57,418 bases of DNA from Candidatus Celaenobacter antarcticus (GTDB taxonomy: Bacteria > Cloacimonadota > Cloacimonadia > JGIOTU-2): positions 1 to 57,418 of the forward strand of contig JAVCDK010000036.1 of NCBI GenBank assembly GCA_030765865.1, given 5' to 3'. The number at the start of each line of letters is the position of its first letter. Position 1 is the stretch's first letter. Positions 8,446-16,573 of this stretch are shown in pieces. The position numbers and the translations under genes are program-made. Below the pieces are notes generated by a model. The model was not told the origin of the DNA and searched no databases. It saw nothing but the letters and a program-made list of their open reading frames with translations.

Positions 8446-11115
8446 TTATTGAATCATCATCTTCTTAACTTCACTGTAGTTATCGGTCTTGAGTTGATAG
8501 AAATATACTCCATTAGAAAGATTCTCAGGCTTCCAGGTCTCTGTATAGTCATTAACAAGTCGATCTTCATTTACAACCTCTGCAACCAATTTCCCAAGGA
8601 TATTATAAACCTTGAGTTCAACATTTCGAGTAGTTCCTTCTAAGCCACCTACTCGGAAATTAAATCGTATCTCATTTCCTATTCTTGCAGGATTTGGATA
8701 ACAATGTCCCAGAGCAGAAGTAATGATATCCAATTCACCATTATTATTTACATCTATTGGGATATACTGGTAGGGACCAAACTTGTCATTGTTGCCACCA
8801 AAGTTTATAACTTCAAGCCAATAGTAATATGTGGTATAATATGGATCTGCTGTTTCATCTGTAAAACTGTATTCAGTGGTCTCAGTTGTGGTTCCGGATC
8901 CTGCTATTAAATCAACGTTGATCTTATCAGCTTCAATAAAGGAATCTTCCGTATTACGATAGATGTTGAATCCATTCACATCTGTTTCACTTGCAGTTGC
9001 CCAGCCAAGAGAAACAAAGCCCGAAACAGTATTATAAATAGCATTGAAACTTGAGAGCTCTACCGGCAGTGTAGCTGTTCCAGTATCTGTGATGAGGTCC
9101 ACCACACCATAGGAATCATAGTAGTACACATCTCCAAAGCTAAGGGTTCCATATGTGTTAACCAGAGCCTGAAATACAATGTCTGCAATAAGACCTTCTC
9201 CTTCCGGTGCCTCAAGAGTATCTGTGTCTGCTAAGGTATAAGCAATGCTCAGGACTCCCGGTGTAGAACTATCAATCATCCAGCCTATCGCTTCACCACC
9301 ATTAGTAGTAAGAATGTTTGGTTCATAATTAATGGGATTTGTAGCAGAAGCAGATACATAAGCAAGTTCTGTTGGGTCGTAGATTACTTCAAACTCATAG
9401 GTATCCAAATTGTGAACTCCAGTGCAATACACATCTACCGGAATATAGGTTCCTATAGGTTGTGACGGTATGCTGGTGAGATTCTGGTTACCGTATGTTG
9501 TTCTATCAAGGTCAAATACTATACCAGCAGTCTCATTAGGACCTTTTCCAGATTTACCTGAATCAGATGTTGGAGGTGTGCCTTCGTGCCAGTGGTCTCC
9601 GAAAACTTGCAGGTCAGCGGCATCGATGATATTATCCGGCACTAAATCATAGAGCGGATCCCAGCCTGGGTCTGTGTCAACAAAGTGCCAGTGGTCTCCG
9701 AATAGCTGCAAGTCTGCAGCATCTACATAACCATCATTATTGAAATCACCGATACTTATACTTTTAATAAGTTTTGCCACGTAAACATCTCTATCGTTGG
9801 CTGTTAGTATGTCAGCTCCAAAAGTCGCTGTTCCGTAAAAGACTCCGGTGATATACACATTACCATTTGCATCTACGCTTATACTTTTGCCCTCATCAAG
9901 CGCACTTCCGCCAGCCCGTTTTGCCCACTGCCAGTTTCCATCTGTATCAAGTTTTGCCACGAAAACATCCGAATCTCCGCTGCTTGTTAGCGTGGTAGCT
10001 CCAAAAGTCGCTGTTCCATTAAAGAGTCCGGTGACATACGGATTCCCATTTGCATATACGGCTATACCTTTGCCGCAATCAGCACCACTTCCGCCAGCCC
10101 GTTTTGCCCACTGCCAGTTCCCATCTGTATCAAGTTTTGCCGCGAAAATATCGAAAGATCCGCTGCTTGTTAGTGTGAAAGCTCCAAAAGTCGCTGTTCC
10201 CATAAAGGTTCCGGTGACATACGAATTACCATTTGCATCTACGCTTATATCTTCGCCAAAATCCAAGTAAAAGACCATTCCGCCGCCAGCCTGTTTTGCC
10301 CACTGCCAGTTTCCGTCTGTATCAAGTTTTGCCGCGAAAATATCTGTACCTCCGCCGCATGTTAGTGTGGTAGCTCCAAAAGTCGCTGTTCCCTTAAAGT
10401 ATCCGGTGACATACGAATTACCATTTGCATCTACGCTTATACTTTTGCCGTAATCTTTAGCACTTCCGCCAGCCTGTTTTGCCCACTGCCAGTTTCCGTC
10501 TGTATCAAGTTCTGCCACGAAAACATCCGAATCTCCGCTGCTTGTTAGCGTGGTAGCTCCAAAAGTCGCTGTTCCATTAAAGAGTCCGGTGACATACGAA
10601 TTACCATTTTCATCTACGCTTATACCCATGCCGTTGTCACCATCACTTCCGCCAGCCTGTTTTGCCCACTGCCAGTTCCCATCTGTATCAAGTTTTGCCA
10701 CGAAAACATCCGAATCTCCGCTGCTTGTTAGCGTGGTAGCTCCAAAAGTCGCTGTTCCATTAAAGAGTCCGGTGACATACGAATTACCATTTTCATCTAC
10801 GCTTATACCCATGCCGTTGTCACCATCACTTCCGCCAGCCTGTTTTGCCCACTGCCAGTTTCCGTCTGCATCAAGTTTTGCCACGAAAATATCCATACTT
10901 TCGGTGCTTGTTAGTGTGAAAGGGCCAAAAGTCGCTGTTTCTTCAAAGAATCCGGTGACATACGAATTACCATTTGCATCTATGCTTATATATTTGCCCT
11001 CATCAAGCGCACTTCCGCCAGCCCGTTTTGCCCACTGCCATTCGGGAACTTGTGCTGTTAATACTGCGGATGTCATAAATAAAACCATAATACATAAGAT
11101 AATACTCTTTTTCAT
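8446..11115 (-). CDS. T9SS surface protein: seven-repeat propeller, dockerin, cohesin-like domain
   Basis: 889 residues. Signal peptide (1-22, ending VLTAQ). Residues 23-451 are seven repeats of about 61 residues (GNWQWAKQAGGS...NSYVTG...ATFG...DVFVAKLDTD), which suits a seven-bladed propeller. Residues about 454-510 match a type I dockerin: two calcium-loop/helix units, DFNNDGYVDAADLQLFGDHW and VPDNIIDAADLQVFGDHW. Residues about 528-690 are a cohesin-like domain; then a fibronectin-like segment (LPVELSSFNA, LGWATASETDVNGFNIYR) and a T9SS type-A sorting domain (CYPNPARIG, YNILGKLVAEV, GVYFYQLKTD). Family knowledge: dockerins bind cohesins in extracellular scaffolds. A dockerin and a cohesin-like domain in one chain, next to another cohesin-like protein, suggests surface assembly (inference). 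Start has AGGAG six bases before the ATG. Confidence 0.88.
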   Translation of the reverse strand: MKKSIILCIMVLFMTSAVLTAQVPEWQWAKRAGGSALDEGKYISIDANGNSYVTGFFEETATFGPFTLTSTESMDIFVAKLDADGNWQWAKQAGGSDGDNGMGISVDENGNSYVTGLFNGTATFGATTLTSSGDSDVFVAKLDTDGNWQWAKQAGGSDGDNGMGISVDENGNSYVTGLFNGTATFGATTLTSSGDSDVFVAELDTDGNWQWAKQAGGSAKDYGKSISVDANGNSYVTGYFKGTATFGATTLTCGGGTDIFAAKLDTDGNWQWAKQAGGGMVFYLDFGEDISVDANGNSYVTGTFMGTATFGAFTLTSSGSFDIFAAKLDTDGNWQWAKRAGGSGADCGKGIAVYANGNPYVTGLFNGTATFGATTLTSSGDSDVFVAKLDTDGNWQWAKRAGGSALDEGKSISVDANGNVYITGVFYGTATFGADILTANDRDVYVAKLIKSISIGDFNNDGYVDAADLQLFGDHWHFVDTDPGWDPLYDLVPDNIIDAADLQVFGDHWHEGTPPTSDSGKSGKGPNETAGIVFDLDRTTYGNQNLTSIPSQPIGTYIPVDVYCTGVHNLDTYEFEVIYDPTELAYVSASATNPINYEPNILTTNGGEAIGWMIDSSTPGVLSIAYTLADTDTLEAPEGEGLIADIVFQALVNTYGTLSFGDVYYYDSYGVVDLITDTGTATLPVELSSFNAIYNTVSGFVSLGWATASETDVNGFNIYRNTEDSFIEADKINVDLIAGSGTTTETTEYSFTDETADPYYTTYYYWLEVINFGGNNDKFGPYQYIPIDVNNNGELDIITSALGHCYPNPARIGNEIRFNFRVGGLEGTTRNVELKVYNILGKLVAEVVNEDRLVNDYTETWKPENLSNGVYFYQLKTDNYSEVKKMMIQ
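9763..11049 (-). repeat. Tandem coding repeats, period about 183 bases, seven units
   Basis: The propeller part of the 889-residue protein. Two adjacent units (10528-10710 and 10711 onward) are identical over more than 150 bases, and a third close copy starts near 9970, pointing to recent expansion or gene conversion. One unit carries a 3-residue insertion (GGMVFYLDF). Confidence 0.85.
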
Positions 11116-11198
11116 CTTAGTCTCCTAATAATTTTTTTGTTATCATAATTATTCTATACCGAGATACCTACCTCTCGGTAGACAAGTCGTAATAGATA

Positions 11199-11263
11199 CC
11201 TATCAATGACATTAATACTCTAATCCCCAAACTAAAATCGGGGTCTCCTATCTTTGACATTAA
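11199..11263 (-). promoter_or_regulatory. Two copies of a repeated leader motif upstream of a T9SS gene
   Basis: On the plus strand CCTATCAATGACATTAA at 11199-11215 and CCTATCTTTGACATTAA at 11247-11263. A third copy (CCTATCAATGATATTAA) lies at 36285-36301, at a similar distance upstream of the TonB receptor gene. Consensus CCTATCWWTGAYATTAA. It may be an operator or promoter element shared by outer-membrane genes, or a fragment of a dispersed repeat. Function unproven. Confidence 0.3.
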
Positions 11264-11494
11264 CATTCTTAATATCCTCTCAATTTACTTGACATGTTAA
11301 AATACCAAACCCTTCTTATAGAAAGGAATGGCATAAATGGAAGGATTCATTCTTTTCGTATTTCCTTTCAACATGTCGATTTCAAATGGGCTATTAGTGC
11401 AACTGCCAAGTTATGAGCTAACAGCCTTTTTCCTTATTTTATTTTTTCCAATAAAAAATGTGCATCTAATAACAAAATCAGATACACAATTTTA

Positions 11495-12316
11495 TTACAA
11501 TTTCTCTTTAGTCTTAAACTCTTCCAAAGTCATTGCTCTTTCCCATAGATACTCGAATAAAATTTTATTTGCCAGTGCCAAATCAGGATGCTCAATAAGG
11601 ATCATTGTAAAATTTGAAGTTGAAAACTTAGGGTTATCTAATGCCATCAGAACATATCTTCCATCAGAGATATACATCTTAACAGGAATCTTCTCTATCA
11701 TCCGTGCCTCTTCTCCAGCTTTAACGCACTTTTCTATATGGTTAATGATAAATTCCATATCTTCCTCATCAGGGTACTCATACAATACTTTTTCTATAAC
11801 TCCCTTTCTCAATATCTCAAACTCTACTTTCTCCTGCGTATGTAGCTTCTGTTTATTACGCTCATGGGCATAGGGTGGTTTTGCAAAGCCTATAAATTCA
11901 TGCTTGGTGTTTTTCACTAAACTAACATATCTTTCATGAATTTGATTTCTATTAGTAAGTATTTCAATGTAGTCATCCAGAGAATCCGTACCTCTTTTTT
12001 CAGTTTCATAAAATGTTTCAAGAGATTCAACAAGATGGGCAATATTCTCACGTTTTTCCTCTATTTCATATACCAAATTACTAAAGGCAACTTTGGGATT
12101 TAAAGCTTTATATTTTTTAGTATTACCACGCATTCTTAAGCAGAATTCCTTTTTAACCAAATTATCTAACACAGAGTAAATTTTTGTTCGTGGAACTTTA
12201 GAAAATTTTGAAATTTCTGTTGCATTAAGACTGCTCATTTTTAGAAGCGTAAAATACACTTTGGCTTCATATTCTTGAAGTCCATTTTTTTTTAGTTCTT
12301 CAATATAGCTTTCCAT
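11495..12316 (-). CDS. TrmB-family transcriptional regulator
   Basis: 273 residues, no leader, cytoplasmic. Residues 1-75 form a winged helix-turn-helix of the TrmB type (LQEYEAKVYFTLLKMSSLNA, ISKFSKVPRTKIYSVLDNL), followed by a short coiled-coil segment (YEIEEKRENIAHLVESLE) and a C-terminal effector-like domain (about 110-265) of the PLD-like/TrmB sensor type. TrmB proteins are known mostly from archaea as sugar-responsive regulators; bacterial members are fewer. No sugar-transport operon is adjacent; the nearest genes are the T9SS protein downstream and the HD-GYP protein upstream, so the target cannot be read from context. The ATG at 12316 gives a full N-terminal helix. Family assignment is firm, ligand unknown. 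Confidence 0.8.
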   Translation of the reverse strand: MESYIEELKKNGLQEYEAKVYFTLLKMSSLNATEISKFSKVPRTKIYSVLDNLVKKEFCLRMRGNTKKYKALNPKVAFSNLVYEIEEKRENIAHLVESLETFYETEKRGTDSLDDYIEILTNRNQIHERYVSLVKNTKHEFIGFAKPPYAHERNKQKLHTQEKVEFEILRKGVIEKVLYEYPDEEDMEFIINHIEKCVKAGEEARMIEKIPVKMYISDGRYVLMALDNPKFSTSNFTMILIEHPDLALANKILFEYLWERAMTLEEFKTKEKL

Positions 12317-12929
12317 TAAATTTTATCTCATTTATTTTTATTAACTCACAGTTACAAATTTTAAGCTAAGTTTATTTCTGTCAAATTTTTTATTTTTTTT
12401 TATACATATCCCTAATAATTTAAAAAACATGATGCTCTGATTTGAATCATGGAATATTTCTCATAATAATAGTGATAAATTGATTATAAATATAATAACT
12501 AAAAGCATTCTCACACTGAAGTTCCCTGCACCTCGTAATGTAATGAAGAAGGATCGAAGTGGGCAGACAAACCCTTCGACTAGACTTCACTTTGTTACAC
12601 TTCGTCCGCTTTTAATAATGTCATATGGCACTATCATCTGGCTGACGTCAAACTCAATTTCGATTTTTTCAAAGGGAATTTCTTTTTCACAATGTTAAGC
12701 TTTTCCGGTCCTTTTGTTACAAGAATTTTGTTTATATAATTGCTACTTAATTCTGATATTTGATTAGCTTTCAGATCAGTACAAAATATCTCAATAATTC
12801 ATCTAAATTTTACTTCGGAAATTATTTAATGGTATACATGCTTATAACCACCCTCATAACAACAACTTACTACTCCTTAAAGTCAGGTTAAATAGTCATG
12901 AATCTATTTTATTAATTTTTTTCTCGTTA
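12317..12929. other. Long intergenic region, no gene seen
   Basis: AT-rich at both ends with a GC-richer patch at about 12525-12620. Only short, non-conserved frames occur. I see no hairpin with a T-run and no RNA gene. It may be the relic of a lost gene or an intergenic repeat. Confidence 0.5.
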
Positions 12930-15128
12930 TTAGGTATGTTTTTTGATAAATTCAAATGAGCCACTTTTTAGAATTCTCACCGCATTTTCAACAACATCAG
13001 GATCATATAGGATGCCTTTGTTATCCTCGATTTCCTCAAGTGCTATTTCCAATCCAAGACTTTGACGATACGGTCGATCATTTGCCATTGCTTCTATAAC
13101 ATCCGCTACTGCAAGGATACGTGCTTCCATTAAGATTTCATCATTTTTCAGACCATTTGGATAACCCGAGCCGTCAAAGCGCTCATGATGCTGATGAACC
13201 ATTTTTGCTACCTGCCATGGGAAATCGAGATCCTTTAGCAATTCATAACCTACAGCTGGATGATTTTTAATCTGCTCCCATTCATTATCTGTAAGCATTT
13301 CCGACTTATTTAATATCCTGATCGGCACCTTGATTTTACCAATATCATGTATAGTGCCGCCTATGCGAATTCCTTCGATCATATCGTTAGAACAATCCAT
13401 TTCTTTTGCAATTGCAATCCCTAGTTGAGCCACATTATGCTGATGCCCTGCTGTGTACGGATCTCGCAACTCGACAACATTGGCAAGCACGTTAACCGTA
13501 TCTTGGATAAGTTTCTGCAGTCTCTGATAACTTGCTTTCAACTCATCTTCGGACTGTTTTCTCTTAGTAATGTCTCGATAGATTCCATAAACAGCAACCT
13601 GCTGTCCTTCTATTATAACGGGTGTGCCGAGAATCGATACATCCAGCAATTTACCGCTTTTGGTTTTACGTTTTGATTCAAGCCGTATATCTTTGCCAGC
13701 AGCAACCTGCTTCGTATATTTAGTAGCTTCCTTTAAAATTTCATCAGTAGAAACGAGCTCATCCATCAATTTTCCAATTGCTTCTTCCTCAGAGTAACCG
13801 AACATTTCTGAGAATGCGCGGTTGATCTGTAATATTTTTCCATCAACCGAAGCAACCACAACTGCCTCAGGAGAACTTTCAAAAAGATGCTCGAAATATG
13901 CCTTCTGCTCACTGAGCGCTTCTTCTGCCTGCTTTCGCAGCGTCATATCTCGTCCCATTCCCTGTACAAATTTTACTTTACCATTTTCATAAATAGGACG
14001 TAATTTTAACCAGAAGACACGTCTCTTTCCATCTTTACGGACAACGTTTGCTATAAATTCATTCGACTCCCCGTTTACCGTACGTTGATAGAACTCAATT
14101 GATTTTTCCCTGTCTTCTTTTGCTACTGCAAATATGGACTGTTTTCCATCAAGCTCTTCTTTGGAATATCCAAGCAGATCCTCGAACAATCTATTCACCA
14201 TAATATATTTCCCGTCAAGATCAGATAGCCATATCAGATCGTTTGCATTTTCAAATAGATCGCGGTATTGTTCTTCGCTTTCTTTGAGCGCCTCTTCTGA
14301 TTGCTTTCTGCTTGTAATATCCCGCACAATACCCCAGTAGCCCACCATTTCATCGTTTTCATCTTTCTGAAGATAGGTTCGGCATTCAATTGGAATTATT
14401 CTGCCGTCACGATGTATATATTCCTTCTCATAAAGTTCTGAATATCCGTTGGTTTTAACTTGGGTTTCAACAGTATCAGTCTCAAAGCTATGCCATTTTT
14501 TAGGTGTAATACCACGGGTAGTTTTACCGTACAGCTCCTCTTCGGAATAGCCTAACATCTTTTGAAATGCAATATTAAAATTCTGTATTTTCCCGTCCAG
14601 GTCTGCACGTACAGAGCCATCGCGCATATTTTCATGAAGCTCAGCGTACTGCTTCTCTAAGGTAAGACGGGCACTTTCAGCTTTCTTTCTTTCTTCTTCC
14701 TTACTTTGTATTTTCTGTTGAAGTATAAGACTATTACTCAGCTCCATAATTATTTCCATAAGCTGGTTCAGATCAACCGGTTTGAGAATAAAACCATGCA
14801 CAGATAGTTCAATTGCCCGGATAAAATAGTTCGTTTCTCCATAAGCAGACACAACGATGAATTTTGTAGCATGTTCAATTCCCTTGATCTTCTCGATCAT
14901 CTCCAACCCATCCATGACGGGCATTTTTATATCTGTCACAACGATTTGAGGTCTATGTTTCTTGAATATTTCTAATCCGGCTTCTCCATTCAGTGCAACA
15001 TATACATCTTTGATCTTGCTTTCTAACATTGTAACGACCGAGCGAGCTATGAGTACTTCATCCTCAACATACATGACCGATATTGGCAGGATATTATTAA
15101 GAGTTTTTTTAGTTAGTTTTGCTTTCAA
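12930..15128 (-). CDS. Response regulator with receiver, three PAS and HD-GYP domains
   Basis: 732 residues. Receiver domain (about 15-130) with VMYVEDE, the phospho-acceptor Asp in VVTDIKMPVMDG and the conserved Lys in ILKPVD. A coiled coil (about 140-165) leads to three PAS domains (about 165-285, 288-405, 410-525), each with a PAC-like tail (GIVRDITSRKQ, GMGRDMTLRKQ, GIYRDITKRKQ). Residues about 535-720 are a complete HD-GYP domain: HDIGKIKVP, QHHERFDGSGYP, ADVIEAMANDRPY. HD-GYP domains hydrolyse c-di-GMP, and all metal-ligand motifs are visible. The start is a TTG at 15128 with AAGGAG about 12 bases upstream; no ATG fits. The start overlaps the end of a decayed histidine kinase, consistent with an old kinase-regulator pair. 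Its receiver resembles that of the GGDEF protein at 54822-56138. Confidence 0.9.
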   Translation of the reverse strand: MKAKLTKKTLNNILPISVMYVEDEVLIARSVVTMLESKIKDVYVALNGEAGLEIFKKHRPQIVVTDIKMPVMDGLEMIEKIKGIEHATKFIVVSAYGETNYFIRAIELSVHGFILKPVDLNQLMEIIMELSNSLILQQKIQSKEEERKKAESARLTLEKQYAELHENMRDGSVRADLDGKIQNFNIAFQKMLGYSEEELYGKTTRGITPKKWHSFETDTVETQVKTNGYSELYEKEYIHRDGRIIPIECRTYLQKDENDEMVGYWGIVRDITSRKQSEEALKESEEQYRDLFENANDLIWLSDLDGKYIMVNRLFEDLLGYSKEELDGKQSIFAVAKEDREKSIEFYQRTVNGESNEFIANVVRKDGKRRVFWLKLRPIYENGKVKFVQGMGRDMTLRKQAEEALSEQKAYFEHLFESSPEAVVVASVDGKILQINRAFSEMFGYSEEEAIGKLMDELVSTDEILKEATKYTKQVAAGKDIRLESKRKTKSGKLLDVSILGTPVIIEGQQVAVYGIYRDITKRKQSEDELKASYQRLQKLIQDTVNVLANVVELRDPYTAGHQHNVAQLGIAIAKEMDCSNDMIEGIRIGGTIHDIGKIKVPIRILNKSEMLTDNEWEQIKNHPAVGYELLKDLDFPWQVAKMVHQHHERFDGSGYPNGLKNDEILMEARILAVADVIEAMANDRPYRQSLGLEIALEEIEDNKGILYDPDVVENAVRILKSGSFEFIKKHT

Positions 15129-15312
15129 CGGTAAACACTGCTCCTTTCCAAGTATTCTGCATGGTAAGTGAATTTTTCATGTTTTTCTCAACAAGCATTT
15201 TTGACATATAAAGACCTAAACCTGTTCCGACTAAACTTTGTCTCGGAAATAAAAATGGCTCGAATATTTTGTCAATCAATTCATTCTCGTTTTTTATTCT
15301 TATAAAATAAAG
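15109..15312 (-). pseudogene. Relic of a sensor histidine kinase (end of the ATPase domain only)
   Basis: An open frame following a TAA at 15313-15315 encodes about 67 residues containing KNENELIDKIFEPF and GTGLGLYMSKMLVEKN, then WKGAVFTVES: the F and G2 boxes and last strand of a HATPase_c domain. The N-box, H-box and sensor part are absent. The fragment overlaps the first bases of the response regulator gene and lies 26 bases after the stop of the substrate-binding protein gene, so a deletion probably removed most of a kinase that once stood between them. Confidence 0.7.
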
Positions 15313-15338
15313 TTACAAGTGAGAAAAGTAAAGACAAA

Positions 15339-16496
15339 TTATGATTGATTTTTTTCATATATTTTATCAGCAATTTCCAGGAGTGTTTCAGGAATTTCAT
15401 ATTCGATTCTTCTTGCCGTTTCTGTATTTATAAGAATATGATTTTTTTCCTTAAAAATTTGAGAGAGTTCTCGCGGTTTTGCTCCATTGAAAATCTTAGC
15501 TATGTTTTCTGCATACCATCTTCCGATCTCATCGAAGTTCTGATGTGTAATACCGAGTAAAACGCCCTTTTCAACAGCAGGCTCACCGAGGACACCCCAG
15601 GTGGGAACATTGAAATCGTACATTGGCTTGAGCAGCTCTGGTAAAAATTCTACTGATTCTCCCTGATGGATACCGACCCACATAGCATCAACAATTGGTG
15701 CGAGTACCTGATAGCTTCTTTTTGCATTCTCAAAGGATTCCAGCTTTGTATCACCTTCATCAGCATGGCAGACAATAAGTTTGAAATCTCTCTTTTGGGA
15801 CACTTTTTCCAATTCTGCATAATGCGCATAGATCCTTCCATCTTCAGAATCCTCAAACATAACTCCAAGACGCTCAAATCCTATAATATCATGAAAGAGC
15901 TCAATCTGCTTCTTATAACTATTTGGATCACATTCTACAAAAATATGTTCACATCCAGAATCATCAGCTGATTTAATAATACCTGCACGTAAAGGACCAC
16001 CGGAAGTAATCACCATTGTAGCAGTTGTATGCTCATTATTCACCAGATCCTGTCCTGCCCATGCTCCTAATGCAAGCGCAAGATCAATTGTATTTTTGTT
16101 CAGATATTCTATTGCATTTCTTCGGTTAATTACACGAGTTGAATCCTTCCAGTTTGCCGTCCAGAATGCGTTTTCCGAAAAGGTTATAAAGTTACTTTTG
16201 CAATTATTAGCAAGGAATTCCCAGATGAGCTGTGCGTCGTCCTTGTCGGAAAAATCAGGAATAATGATCGGCTCTATCCATCCGAGATCAGTCAATCCCT
16301 TGGCCAATCCTCTAAGACTGAGACTATAATCAATAAAAGACCCCCCTTCATAATATGCGATTTTCCAATGTTGTCTTTCATTACTACACGGTTTAATAGA
16401 ATACACTTTGGGTGAAAAATGGAGTAAGATAATTATACCGAGAATGGTTACTATTACAATAACAACAGCCAAAATGAAAGTATTCTTGTACTTCAT
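15339..16496 (-). CDS. ABC-type substrate-binding protein-like sensor partner, membrane anchored
   Basis: 385 residues. An N-terminal hydrophobic helix (about 8-27) acts as signal anchor. The rest is a two-lobed periplasmic binding fold of the uncharacterised ABC-type substrate-binding family (PF04392-like): WKIAYYEGGSF, SLRGLAKGLTDLGW, DLALALGAWAGQDL, RLGVMFEDSEDG, VDAMWVGIHQGESV, GVLLGITHQNFDEIGRWYAE. No permease or ATPase gene is nearby. Instead it stands directly upstream of a kinase relic and a response regulator, so it was probably the ligand-binding input of a signalling system (inference from context). The ligand cannot be told from the sequence. The gene itself appears intact. Confidence 0.72.
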   Translation of the reverse strand: MKYKNTFILAVVIVIVTILGIIILLHFSPKVYSIKPCSNERQHWKIAYYEGGSFIDYSLSLRGLAKGLTDLGWIEPIIIPDFSDKDDAQLIWEFLANNCKSNFITFSENAFWTANWKDSTRVINRRNAIEYLNKNTIDLALALGAWAGQDLVNNEHTTATMVITSGGPLRAGIIKSADDSGCEHIFVECDPNSYKKQIELFHDIIGFERLGVMFEDSEDGRIYAHYAELEKVSQKRDFKLIVCHADEGDTKLESFENAKRSYQVLAPIVDAMWVGIHQGESVEFLPELLKPMYDFNVPTWGVLGEPAVEKGVLLGITHQNFDEIGRWYAENIAKIFNGAKPRELSQIFKEKNHILINTETARRIEYEIPETLLEIADKIYEKNQS

Positions 16497-16573
16497 AGTA
16501 TCTTGTGTTCTTACCTGTTTAGTTATGACTTATTATATTATTAAATTTAATGGAATTGCATCAGTCGATCATA

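Noticed and set aside
10528-10893. CRISPR array from regular 183-base repeats
   Set aside because: Period far too long and the repeats are continuous coding sequence, without spacers.
9848-11128. Long plus-strand open frames opposite the 183-base repeats
   Set aside because: They arise because repeated coding sequence keeps the antisense frame open; codon content is not gene-like, no start signal or leader.
11337-11873. 178-codon plus-strand frame at 11337
   Set aside because: Its second half is antisense to the TrmB gene and it lacks a ribosome-binding site and domain.
12480-12698. 72-codon frame in the 12317-12929 gap
   Set aside because: No ribosome-binding site, odd composition that follows the repeat-like patch, no recognisable family.
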